Assembly (NCBI GenBank): GCA_030247855.1
Contig: JAPDRN010000005.1
Span: 656,173 to 720,172 of the forward strand
Length of the DNA: 64,000 nucleotides
DNA from: Knufia peltigerae
Taxonomy: Eukaryota; Ascomycota; Eurotiomycetes; Chaetothyriales; Trichomeriaceae
Reading direction: 5' to 3'
Under the pieces are notes generated by a model. It searched no databases, was not told the origin of the DNA, and was given only the letters and a program-made list of their open reading frames with translations. Below are positions 10,787 through 21,315 of this stretch, in pieces; the first letter of the stretch is position 1; each line of letters begins with the position of its first letter. The position numbers and the translations under genes are program-made.

Positions 10787-13280
10787 TTATGCATAATCAT
10801 TCAACCAATCCTCCAAAGAAAACCAATCTGGCACTTCCTGCAACTCCTTCGGCCATACATTGGTATTATCATACTCGACGTCGAAGTTTGACCAATCTAT
10901 CTGATCTTCAGTAGACGAGAAATCGACTTGTGGCAAAGGAGGCCATGGGGAGGAAGAGGATCCTTGTTGATGGTGAACCCCTGATTTCATCAAGCCAGGT
11001 TGCTGCTGCTGCTGCTGCTGCTGCGTGGTACCATGGTCACCACCATCATCAGTACCTGCTGTCGTTCGACCATGATTCACAGTCTCCGTCGTCGTACATG
11101 TACGTAATTGAGAAGATGACTTCTCTGTCAACCGTACCAGAGCCTCAAATTTCTGCAAGGCGTTGCTGGCCACCAACCACGTCGTGCTTAGGCTTTTCAA
11201 TAGTCGCCTCACCATGTCGGTGTAATACGTGAACGAAGTTGAGGTTGTCATGATCCTGACCTGTTGACTGACCCAGAAACAGTAACAGATGGTAATCCCT
11301 GAGATGAACACCGTGTGGGCGTTCAACCACGAATTCGCAAAGTTCCCAAAACGGTGTAACTCGGCTTGGGCCTGGATCGTCCCCACCGCACTTTCGAAGC
11401 AATATTTCAAAGCCCATGCGGACGGGCGAGGTATGGCCGGGCTAGGCCGATACATGAGCATGATCGCCTGGTGATATTTGAGCTCCAGCGACAGCACTGC
11501 ATTATCATGCGTCCCGTGTGAAGGAGCAGAGTCGGAAGAGTCCAGGCGGTCAAGGTCTTGATGAGCATCCTCCAATAATTGGGACAATGTGGTATGTGTC
11601 CTCGTTTGCCATTCTCCAAAGTCGGTAGGCCAGGGAAACCGAGAAGGAGACTGAGCCACTCTGTACAGCATGAGTTTGATCTCTGCAAAAATGCGATCAA
11701 AGCGGAATGAGTAAACCGCGGGCGTTCCAGGAGTCGGCATCATCCGTTGTCTCTTCCGGGCAGGCTCGTCGTCCTGATTCGATGTCGTAGCATAGACTCT
11801 GCTGGCGTCATGGTCAACTTCATCGGAACCCAGTGCGCCAGGAAATTCGACGTCTAGAGCCTCGTCACGAAAAGTAAGAGGTCTCCCTAGAACCACACTC
11901 AGGGTTCGGTCCAGAGAGTAAGCAGACCAGAAGACGCCGCTGCGGATCTGATGCTCTTCAATATCCGAAGATGTTGGTTGGGCTATATATAAGACGTTAT
12001 ACATCTGAAAACGACCAGAATATGGAAGCGGTACTACTTACGAGTGCTGACGTTGTTCTTCCGCTGCAGCCCGAGGTCAATGCATCCCGCCAGGATGGTT
12101 GACTTGAGAAACCAGGCGTTCAAGCCGCGTGGGGAATGGAGGCTGCTCAAAGTGAGTAGAAGAAGGGTCTGCAACCCTCGTAGACTTTCGTGGAGGCTAA
12201 CAAATGAGACATGAAGCATAGCTGTAGCGAGGAAGCTCTCTGAATTGAAATCTTGAGATAGCCGCGTCTCAAGCACATTGGCTCCCAGAAAAAGGACTAG
12301 AAAGAGCTGGGCATGGTCGATGTGATCGATGGTTCGTACATCTGATTTTGTGGCATCTGTAGATGACTGCGATGGCTGAGTTTGGAAGCGCCGTATCTTT
12401 TCAGCTGTCTTTGAAAAATTTGTAATACTCAAAAAAGGATAGAGGAAATGTATCGTATCAAAATACGCGTTGATGAAGCGATGCATATCCCTAACGCTAG
12501 GCAGTGAAGCTCCAGCGGTTTGCTCGACGGAAGAGTCTTGGTTTCCACCTTGGCTTTGGTTGGCCAGATTGGCATGAACACCCTGAAATCCTGGTACTGC
12601 GGCATAAATCAACCTCGCGAATGTAACCCCCGAAGATGGTCCAATGTACTTGGGCTCTACAGAGTTCGAGAGAGACAGCATTCCGACCTCGTGCGCAATA
12701 GGCTGTTGGACACCTATTGCAGAGTTGTCTGTGCCACATGGAGAGGTCCCAGTGCTGACATTTGCGGCAAAACTTGTCGATGGTGATGATACAACGTTGG
12801 TTATGGGCTGTTGTCTGCCCTGATTGACAGTCGTCCCGGGACCTTGATGCGAGGTTGGAGTGTTGTCTTGAGCCAGGGTATCTCTGGATGGCCGCACATA
12901 TTCCTGCGGTAATGTCGCGGACTGGATGTTGACATTCGCCCCTGTGCTCGCCTCAGTCCAGAGGCTATCCTCCAACCCATTATCCTTGACAAGTGCCTCA
13001 AGATATTGGATCCTGTTAAGGAGGCTTTCCCTTGTCCACAATCAGCCCAAGAAATGTACAGTAGCCTCACATATATTCAAACTCACCTTTGGGCTGAGGC
13101 GGTGTTGACATCACACTCGGTCCTTGCCTTAACACAACTTCCACACACGGGTAATCGCCCGTCACATTTCACTTTCCGATTTCTGCATCGTGTGCACGCG
13201 CCTGGCCTTTTTTTCCTCCTGGCGTCCGTCGGACTTTTATGCGCTAGGAAGACATCTGTATCTCGGATTGAAGATGGCAT
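10787..13280 (-). CDS. Zn2Cys6 fungal-specific transcription factor
   Basis: Exons 13280-13087, 13030-12042 and 11982-10787 encode 792 aa. The binuclear zinc cluster is at residues 29-56 with exact CX2CX6CX6CX2CX6C spacing (C29, C32, C39, C46, C49, C56). A short linker and a dimerisation helix (ESLLNRIQYLEALVK) follow. The middle region is a fungal-specific transcription factor domain, roughly residues 240-480, with the typical FWSAYSLDRTLSVVLGRP. A run of about nine Gln encoded by CTG/CAG repeats (near 11003-11026) lies close to the C-terminus. The second intron (11983-12041) uses a TATATAG acceptor; a nearer CAG acceptor would create a stop, which is why I chose this border. It is tandem with and downstream of the Dabb-aldolase gene, so that gene is a plausible target, but this is inference. 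Confidence 0.9.
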
Positions 13281-13625
13281 GTTCACAGGGTAGCGAGGCC
13301 ATCGATGCAAACGAGTTGCAATCACCGAAGGGTACGGAAAAGCACTAATCGGTCGGTCCGTCAACAAAAGTCTCTGTTTGAATTGCAAGTCTGAGTGCTT
13401 TGAGATGAGAAAATTCGGGAGAGTCCGAGACGAAAGCGAAATCAGGAGTCGGATTGATTCCGCGTGTCTATCGGATCTGGTCCGAGTTGGCTCCACATTG
13501 AACATTGATATGGAGTGCGGACATTCAAGGAGTTTGATTCTAGCCATACTTACTTCGTCAAAGAGGGTGTTATCCAGAGACGAGGCAAGATGCGTGTCAT
13601 GGTTGTTGTCTAGCATGATCTCACA
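13281..13625. other. Promoter region of the Zn2Cys6 regulator
   Basis: The 345-bp gap between the aldolase stop codon and the regulator start codon, both genes on the minus strand. It must hold the regulator promoter. An open frame extends upstream of the chosen ATG, so a longer N-terminus is possible but not required by the zinc cluster. Confidence 0.4.
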
Positions 13626-15171
13626 TTATACTGCTTTGCCCGACGACCCAAAAAGATCCATAACTCGTTCCACCGATTTCATGTAGATATCTACACCTTG
13701 GAGCTTCAAAGTGGTCAGCTCCAGTTTCCCAGCATTCTCCGCCATGAATTTCGTATACTCGTCGCGCACGGTGCGATTGACATTGATTTTGCTCACTCCA
13801 CACGCAACGAGTTTTGAGAACGCTTCATCTGATACCGGATACGTCCCATGTGCAACAATTGGTACGGCATCAGTAACAGCTCGTTGAACAGATTGCAGTC
13901 TAGAATCATTGCGTTAGTAAAGACGAAACTGGATAGCGATTTTTAACCTACAAGGTCAAATCCCACGACTTCTCAGCCCCCCCAGGAGGATAGCCACCGT
14001 GTATGTTACCGAAGCTGGGTGCGAGAAAGTGAGCACCCGTTTTCGACATGAACTCTCTCGCTCTCTGCGGATCGGTGTGAATGGCGCCTTGATCCACGTT
14101 GGGAAGACCATCCTCACCGCCTTCTATTCGGCCTATCTCGACCTCCACCGTGATACCGACTCTGCTGGCTCGTCGAACGTTTTCAGCACACAGTGCTACG
14201 TTATCGTTCTCATCCAGTGTTGCCGCATCAATCATGATTGAGTCGAAAGGAAGTGTCAGGGCGAGTTCGATGTCTTCTTGTTTGATACAGTGATCCAGAT
14301 GTACTGCAATAGGTACCGATGCAGAGTGTGCAGCATTCACCACATATTTCACAAACTCAGGCCCTTGGAAACGTAAAGTCCAGGGGAACAGTTGGATGAC
14401 GGCGGGTGATTTCTTCTTCTCTGCAGCGCGGATGACTGCTATAACACCATCGTCATTATAACTATATGTTTTGAAACATGTGTCTGTCAGTCGCCACAAT
14501 AGATCCAGGACAGTATAGAGGAGTTTCTTCACCAGTTGTAGGCCCCGACGGCATACTTCCCCTTGGAAGCATCTTGTAACACCTGATACGTCAAGTTGGA
14601 GTCTGGAAACTCGAGCCCTCTGCACTGCAAAAGACCCTTTGTTGGAATAGTGACGCTCCCTGAGTCATTTCTGATCAAGTTTCCTTCCTCAGATCCTCGC
14701 ATCACATTGGAAACCATATGTTCGTCTTCTGATGAAACTTCAAAGTCAAACCTGCAAACATTATCTATAAAAGGCCACACGAGCTTGTTTGTCACCCTGA
14801 ATCATAGAAGTCAGTCCATTTCCTGAGATTCTAAACAGAGAGTGGAACATCCAGGGTCCAATATACATACTCATGGTGCTCAGTACTGGCCTGATACTCT
14901 TCTAATGCTTTCAAATTGTGATGGTAGCTCACAAGACAATATTGGTAGCCCTGGCTTCGTGATATGGGATCGGTCACCGAAGGACCACCGACTAATAAAT
15001 GATGATCCTTGACACAAGATAGTCTCTTCAACTTCTTCAATTCTCTTTGAAAAACCTCCTTATGCTCGTGTGTAATTTCAGGTCGAAATCTAAACATGAC
15101 TGTTCTTGTGTGATTAGCTCGAGTCAGCAAAAAATTCAAAAAGGCCTACCGATATGGACAACTGTCGCCAT
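13626..15171 (-). CDS. Dabb (A/B barrel) + class II ketose-bisphosphate aldolase fusion
   Basis: Exons 15171-15150, 15099-14871, 14796-14533, 14461-13952 and 13899-13626 join in frame to 432 aa. Residues 1 to about 105 are a Dabb, or stress-responsive A/B barrel, domain: MATVVHIVMFRF at the start, a QGYQYCLVSYH strand in the middle and WPFIDNVCRFDFEV at the end. After a linker, residues about 145-432 form a class II aldolase of GatY/KbaY/FbaA type. It has YAVGAYN near the start, zinc-ligand motifs HLDHC and GNIHGGY, a third HG (IVAHGTYPVS) and the phosphate-binding KINVNRTVRDEY. Class II aldolases cleave ketose bisphosphates with a Zn ion; the substrate is unknown here. The third motif departs from the common HGGSG. 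Only the first exon supplies the ATG for the Dabb strand. The cytosol is likely, since no targeting signal is seen. Its neighbour is a Zn2Cys6 regulator. A predicted fusion could be a misjoined pair, but no start codon and promoter gap lies between the domains. Confidence 0.85.
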
Positions 15172-15919
15172 TTTGAGTAATGTTGCTTTGGCTTCTTTTA
15201 AGCTCGTGACAAGTTTCTGAGATGGAAAGGCGAGGTATCGTTGAAGATAACATGAGAATCATGCGTTGAACCGAAGAGATAGCACGGAATATACGAGTTG
15301 TGATGATCGTTCGCTGGTGATTGGAGTCGAGCCAGGACAAACGCATCGATCCGTATTATACTTGAAGTCCGGGAAATCAAGAAACCGCCTTTGACCTGGT
15401 CACTAAGAACCTCTTCGCTTGAAATGGCTGTGTATTGCGTATGTGTTCGGACCTGGACCGCGAAATCCAGACCCACAAGGAAATCTGTGAGGATCACAAA
15501 CCTCTAATCACTTCTATGGTTCAAGTTGGAGGGGTCGAGGGTGCTCCATTGTATGTAATTCGGACTTTGCTTCTGCATTGTATTTGAGAACGACCGATCA
15601 AGGTTGCCGTGAAGGGTCTTTTTCGTCGGTGTCTCCCGTGACTTCACCGAGCAAGGCTCCCGGTAAAGGGGCTGACATCTTGACGTATCTGTCGCGTTTG
15701 GAATGGGCTCTAGGACTGAACAGCCAGCAGTACCTACTTCCTGTCGAGCTCTTTTTCCACTTCGTATGTAAATACTCAATGCATATCTACCATAATGCCA
15801 ACCCATCTTACGAATCAATTTGGCAATTTCACGACGTGGTGTCGAAGATGTTGCTTCCTATGATTTACCGAGGCCAGATTCACCAAAGGTTCCAAAATTT
15901 CCTTCTATAGGTACATATT
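15172..15919. other. Intergenic, no gene seen
   Basis: Contains overlapping open frames of 104-110 codons on both strands (15504-15910) without family motifs. The left part is the promoter region of the Dabb-aldolase gene and the right end is the 3' flank of the uL4m gene. Confidence 0.5.
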
Positions 15920-16897
15920 TTACAGGGTGTCAGTATAAACAGGTCTGAGCTCGTCTGGACTAAAACCCCCAAGTCTCACTAGCAGCGAGACGAGCGCTTC
16001 CTTCTCGATTACAACGCGACCAGTCTCCAACAAATCCTTAACGTCAACATCTTCAAAGTCCTTGAGAACACCATGTTCGCCAATTTGATCCATCTCGTCA
16101 AAAATTCTTGGCTCCTTCTCCTCGCGTGTCGCAGTGACCAGTAGACTTCTTCCATGAGCTTTGCCCCAATGATTCGCTTCGAACAGATTGTTCAACCATC
16201 GGGCACCAAGATCTTCTGATGGCAGTTGGATCTTGTTGTTCAAAATTACCAGTTCGCCTTTCCGATGACGATAACTCAAGGCGACCCTGAACGCCTGCGC
16301 ATAGACCTTGCGTTGTAGCTCTGTCGAGAAGTCCCTCGGATGCGGTCCGAAAGCGACACCTCCACCTCTTCTGATGGGTGACTTCTTGTCACGTACACGA
16401 GCTCTTCCGGTACCTTTCTGCTGGTATAGCTTGCGGTTGCTGCCGTGAACGTCGAATCGCCATTTTGTGCTGGCGGTACCTTGACGTGATGCGTCGGCTT
16501 CATATATGACTGCTCGGTGCAAAATATCTCGACGCATCGGAGCATCGAGAAGCTGGGGTCTATACCATCCAAACTGTTTGGGTTCTAAAGTCGGCCAGGA
16601 ATATATGGTCTTGATGATCGGGGTTTCGAGGGTGTAGGCAGTTGATGACGGGGCAGTCGAGGGGTTTGAGGCGTTGATTCCGGTTCGGATGTCTTTAGCA
16701 GTGTCGGCCACAGGTAGGTCTGTTTGAGAGGCAAACGTGCGGGTCAATCGAGGTGCAAGGCATTGCTGGTAAGTGGTTAGTCAAGCAAAGACAAAAATCT
16801 TTAGAGAAGCGCATACCGTCAATGGGTCAGAAACGTTGAGCCTTTTGAATCCTCTAGAAATATTGAGGAGGTTATGGGACGCAGTATTATGCGCCAT
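15920..16897 (-). CDS. Mitochondrial large-subunit ribosomal protein uL4m
   Basis: Two exons, 16897-16817 and 16765-15920, give 308 aa. It is the mitochondrial member of the bacterial L4 family (yeast Yml6) and would lie in the mitoribosome near the peptide exit tunnel. The L4 core is clear: MRRDILHRAVIYEADASRQG, then KLYQQKGTGRARVRDKKSP with RRGGGVAFGPHPRDF, and AFRVALSYRHRKGEL. The N-terminus (MAHNTASHNLLNISRGFKRL) is basic and Ser/Asn-rich, suited to a mitochondrial presequence, and is supplied by the first exon. The intron has GTATGC and CCAG ends. It is a core gene embedded among accessory metabolic genes. Confidence 0.93.
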
Positions 16898-17727
16898 CTT
16901 TTGTCTCCAGTGACAGTGCCACCGTTGATTCTTAAACACTGCACCTTAAAAGAAGTGTATCTGAAGCCTCACAGCATCGGAAAGATGCAACTGCAAAAGT
17001 CCGATATGCCAAGGCCAAGTCACGTTTTAGTACAGCCTCGTCAGTTCGCAAGGCTGAGAGATCATTTTGTAGCCTGTTCTTGCTGCTTCTTCTTCCCAAA
17101 ATCATGCCAACCAACATCAGCATGACCAAACCTTTCAAGGTTTATCAGGTTCATGCCATATGCGATACTGCTTTGGCCTTCGAAGTTCATGTTTCAAGGC
17201 TTATCGTGAGATCTCTGTGCATTGCAAGGCCATGAGATAAGATGCCCACCTCTACCGCCATCCATCCGGCCTCTTAAGATATATCGCGGGGCCCGCCATG
17301 TTTCTCTGCTACGCGAAGATTTCTATGTTCAGTAAAACAACTATGATTCGATCCCGAGGATCTTGTCGATAATCACTTACACTCGCTGTCGATGGTACAT
17401 CCAGGCCTAGATCATTGGCTAGCAGCCGGTTCAACCCTGTGCTCGAACATCGCGCATTGATTGGGCACAAAAGTCTTTTTTTCCAGGACACTGTAACCAC
17501 ACGCCTTTTCAGGCTTCATCCCTGCCATCATCCACTCGTATAAGTGCCCTGCAAGTCACGCGTTTATTGCTATAAGTAGGTGAGCTGAAGCCCGGATTCG
17601 GCTACGAGAGAAATTCTATCTTCCCATCCGTCGTGAACGAGTATCTTTTCCCGCAGACTAACGCCGACAATTCCTTTTCCCTACGTCTCCATCCTTTCTT
17701 TGATTAAAATAGTAGGGTTTCTGTGCA
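16898..17727. other. Intergenic region between uL4m and the MFS gene
   Basis: Divergent arrangement, so it holds both promoters. An imperfect repeated word TTTCAAGG(T/C)TTATC appears at about 17133 and 17192. No gene is supported. Confidence 0.5.
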
Positions 17728-19602
17728 ATGGACAACAAGGAAGTGCACGAAACGGATCTCCGGTCGTCTCCCGACTATGTCACTGATCAAGAGCAGAATG
17801 TCGCCTTAAACATAAACCCGCTAGCGGAAGTGCCAAAGGGCAGATGGGAAAGGTCCTGGCCTACTATTGCTTGTGGTGCAGGCCTTTTCTCTGATGGCTA
17901 CCTCAACGGTGTCATTGGATCGGTGTCGACCATGTTGCAGCTGATCTATGGCGACGCTTACACTTCGTCATCTGCCAAAAGTGCGGTGCCGAGCATTGCA
18001 TTCGCAGGTACAGTAAGTATGCTCATTGCAATAAGTCTCGGCCATACTGCATGCATGGTTCATAATATAAGGAAATGTATCTCATGGTCTGCAGGTCGTT
18101 GGTCATCTCTTCTTCGGTACGGTTCACTGCTCAGAGGCGATCTCCACTCGACTTTTATTGCTTGAAGGAGCTCATACTCGTCAGGTGTCTTGAGTGATCA
18201 TTGGTCTCGACGAAACTCCTTACTCATATCAACAATCAGTACGTTTCCTCCACCTACTAATCTCTTTACTGCAACCTAATGAATACTACAGTCCTGATCC
18301 TCTTTTCCATCCTTTGCGCGGGCTCATATGGCGCTGGCGGGAGTCCGCAAGGCTTGTTTGCAGCTCTTTCAGCCTATCGATTTCTTATTGGATTGGGTAT
18401 CGGAGGAGAATAGTACGTTGTCTCGCTGCTGGAATCAATCCACCTGACATCGCACAGCCCGGCAGGGTCCGTCGGTGCCGCAGAGTCCACCGGCGAGTTG
18501 AAAACAGGACACCGAAATCGCTGGTTCATATTCGCAACCGATTTCCAAATCGACCTCGGTTTTGTCATCAGCGCTTTTGTTCCGATGATTGTCGTTCTTG
18601 CAACGGGCGAAAGCCACCTTCGAGCAGCGTGGAGAATATGCCTGGCTTTGGGCGCGATCCCACCGTTGAGCCTGTTATATCTTCGGTACGTTCTTCACGG
18701 ACCCCAAGGTGTATGTGTAGCCCATCCTAAACCTGCACAGTATCAAACTACAAGAACCAGAACAGTACAAGCGAAACAAGATGCACAAATTTCCAATCAA
18801 ACTAATTGTTAGGTTTTACTGGTGGCGTCTTACCGTCATCTCTATCATCTGGTTTGTCTACGTAAGTGAATCGGTTCTACGGATTCGAATCACGAAACTG
18901 AACGTTCCTCAGAACTTCTCTGCTTACTCTTTCGGCATCTTTGCATCCTCCTGGCTGGTGTTTATCCTCCCTAGTGACGCTCCACTCTGGAAATCTTTCG
19001 GCATGGCGACCGCCATCAACAGTTTCTGGCTTCCTGGATCCTTCTTTGGTGCTTTCTTGTCTGACTGGATCGGTCCGAAATGGGGTCTGATATTGGGAGT
19101 CTTCTTGCAGGGCATTGTCGGGTTTGCCATGACAGGGGCATATGGCGAGCTCAATCAACCTTCACGAGTCGCCGGCTTCATCATCTTGACTGGATTGTTC
19201 ATGGCCCTGGGCGAAGTCGGCCCAGGGGACAACATCGGTCTGCTCGCTTCGAAGCTCACGTCCACACCCATCCGAGGTCAGTTTTATGGGATCGCAGCGG
19301 CGTGGGGCAAAGTCGGAGCGTTCGTCGGCACATATGTATTCCCACTGTTGATCGATGCCGCTGGTGGCGACAAGGTCAAGCAAGGACAATATCCGTTCTG
19401 GGTCAGTAGCAGCTTGTGCATCTTCAGTGCCGTCGTGGCTTTCTTTGGTCTTCCCAATGTCGGACAGGATATGATTGAGGAGGAAGACGACAGGTTCAAG
19501 GGTTATCTCGAAGAGAATGGATACGACACAAGTGGTATGGGGACGAAGAGGTTCCACGAGGAACTGGCTAGAAGCTACCAACAAACGAATCCAGAACTCT
19601 GA
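17728..19602 (+). CDS. MFS transporter, Git1-like glycerophosphodiester/phosphate permease type
   Basis: Seven exons: 17728-18012, 18095-18116, 18185-18238, 18292-18412, 18458-18685, 18741-18861 and 18913-19602, encoding 506 aa with about 12 predicted membrane helices. The start GLFSDGYLNGVIGSVSTML and the YGD motif are characteristic of the yeast Git1 group (glycerophosphoinositol/glycerophosphocholine uptake, plasma membrane, proton symport). The loop 2-3 MFS motif reads GVLSDHWSRRN, and GIGGEYPAGSVGAAE follows in helix 4-5. Without splicing the 5' part looks frameshifted; three short introns and a 22-nt exon restore a continuous MFS sequence, so the gene looks intact. The substrate is inferred from family resemblance only. 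It is convergent with the zinc alcohol dehydrogenase, 157 bp apart. Confidence 0.9.
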
Positions 19603-19759
19603 GCACCACAGCTCTCATGGTTCAAGCGCCAGTGATGGTGTTCAATGTGAATCCAAGAATTGTTCTTTTGCCCTTGTGCTATTCTCATCTTCAACACCTT
19701 TTCGATACATGTCGTCTTCCCAGGTGTGTATTGCAGATGTCCAACCAATATTTTCGAGT

Positions 19760-20989
19760 CTATTGTATACAACTCGGAAGGGAATCCCAACTGATCACTG
19801 CCTTGACCACCTTTCCCGACTTGACATCATCAAAAGCTCTTTGGTGATCCTTGACATCGTAATACGAAACCATTTTCTCCAGAGGAAACTTGCCCTCTTT
19901 TTGCTGGGTCAAGAGATACGGTATCATCTCACCCGCAACACAATCACCCCCGGCACAACCCACGTACTGTTGTCCCTTGAGGAGGTGTTGTAGAATCTTG
20001 ACGGGTACGGTCTTGTCGGGTGTCGGTATTCCCACCTGGGCCGCACGACCCCGTATAGCCAAACAATCCATCATGGTCTCGATCACTGCTGGAACACCTG
20101 TACAGTCGACAGCGTAGTTGACACCCTCATCTGTTTTTGTCACTTGATTGATCCTGGCCAGCACATCTTCCTTTGCAGCACAGATTACATGGGTTGCGCC
20201 CAAGTTTTTCGCCAGTTCCAGTCTGGTCTCACGGAGATCGACCGCTATTATCACGTCGGCTTTTCTCAGGCGAGCCGCCATGACTGCAGCCAACCCTACA
20301 CTTCCAGCTCCAAAGACGGCGACGGTAGAACGAGGTTGGACGTCGAGAGTGTTCAACACACAACCTACTCCAGTTGAGATTCCACACCCCAAGGGAGCAA
20401 ACAATGCTAGATCCGTTTCTCGTGGAACCTTGACGGCACAAGAACCATTCACGATGGCCAGTCGTGAGAATGAACTTTGTCCGAAGAAATTACCGAAACA
20501 CGGTGTTGCCGTCGACGACGACGACGACGGTACATCATTTCCAACAAGGTGTATAGTATGAGCAAAAGATGATCCACCTTCGACTTTGTCCGAGTCGAGG
20601 CGTCGTGATGATCGTCCACCGCCGAAATTCCTAGGCATCCCTTCAACACAATAATTCGGGTGTCCAGAAGAACAATGGACGCAACCCCCACAGTGATTGA
20701 TACTCAAGAGGACCTTGTCTCCCGGGTTGACGTGTTGGACGTGGGTCCCTACCGACAGGACGATACCGGCACCTTCGTGGCCCAAGACGGCCGGAGTGGA
20801 TGATATTGGAAGTGTCCCATTCATACACGATAGATCTGTATGACAGATTCCGGTGGCTTGAATCTCGACGAGAACCTCATCCTGCAAAGGTCCATTGAGT
20901 TGGACTTGTCGGAGAAGTAGGGGTTTGTCTATGTCGGGAAGGACCAGGGCAGTGGTGGTGGTGGTGGTGGTCGCAGTATTACTAGACAT
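19760..20989 (-). CDS. Zinc-dependent alcohol dehydrogenase (MDR superfamily)
   Basis: Single exon, 409 aa. It oxidises alcohols or reduces aldehydes with NAD(P). Catalytic-zinc region GICHTDLSCMNG and GHEGAGIV lie near residues 45-75; the structural zinc lobe CGGCVHCSSGHPNYC has all four Cys. The Rossmann fold has VAVFGAGSVGLAAV. The layout matches the group containing aryl-alcohol and benzyl-alcohol dehydrogenases. An insertion rich in Ser and Gly sits before the Rossmann fold. The ATG at 20989 is preferred to an upstream alternative start; the next residues are a run of seven Thr from a GGT/ACC repeat. It is followed convergently by the MFS permease and preceded by a TATA-like element. Confidence 0.9.
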   Translation of the reverse strand: MSSNTATTTTTTTALVLPDIDKPLLLRQVQLNGPLQDEVLVEIQATGICHTDLSCMNGTLPISSTPAVLGHEGAGIVLSVGTHVQHVNPGDKVLLSINHCGGCVHCSSGHPNYCVEGMPRNFGGGRSSRRLDSDKVEGGSSFAHTIHLVGNDVPSSSSSTATPCFGNFFGQSSFSRLAIVNGSCAVKVPRETDLALFAPLGCGISTGVGCVLNTLDVQPRSTVAVFGAGSVGLAAVMAARLRKADVIIAVDLRETRLELAKNLGATHVICAAKEDVLARINQVTKTDEGVNYAVDCTGVPAVIETMMDCLAIRGRAAQVGIPTPDKTVPVKILQHLLKGQQYVGCAGGDCVAGEMIPYLLTQQKEGKFPLEKMVSYYDVKDHQRAFDDVKSGKVVKAVISWDSLPSCIQ

Positions 20990-21315
20990 TGTACTTTGTG
21001 GAGTACCTAGTAAAATATTCAAAAGGACTCATGCAACACACAGATATTTCGTATGGGTTAAATGAGAATATATATAAACGAAATCACTCCATGGTAGAGT
21101 TTCTACTACTGGCAGTCTCAGATCTTCTACCTTTGGATATGTGGGGTATCAGCCCGTATGTCAATGAGAGCTCTCGGGTAGATCGAAAATCTCCAAGACG
21201 GGGGTGGATGGTAGCTATTTAGATCCGATACAGGATATGTATATACCGCAATGATTTCTCACTTTGGGATTGCACCTTGAAATGTACTAGAACGAAACAC
21301 TCTAGGTCCCGAGTA
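20990..21315. other. Intergenic between two minus-strand oxidoreductase genes
   Basis: Holds the promoter of the zinc alcohol dehydrogenase, including the TATA-like element listed separately, and the 3' flank of the CmcJ/AsaB-type gene. Confidence 0.5.
21067..21077 (-). promoter_or_regulatory. TATA-like element of the alcohol dehydrogenase gene
   Basis: Reading on the minus strand gives TTTATATATAT roughly 80-90 bp before the ATG at 20989, a plausible core promoter position for a fungal gene. Based on sequence and distance only. Confidence 0.4.

Noticed and set aside
15504..15910. Overlapping frames on both strands between the Dabb-aldolase and uL4m genes
   Set aside because: No family motif on either strand; probably chance.
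18013..18240. Apparent frameshifts and stops in the MFS gene
   Set aside because: Fully explained by three GT-AG introns that restore a standard MFS sequence.
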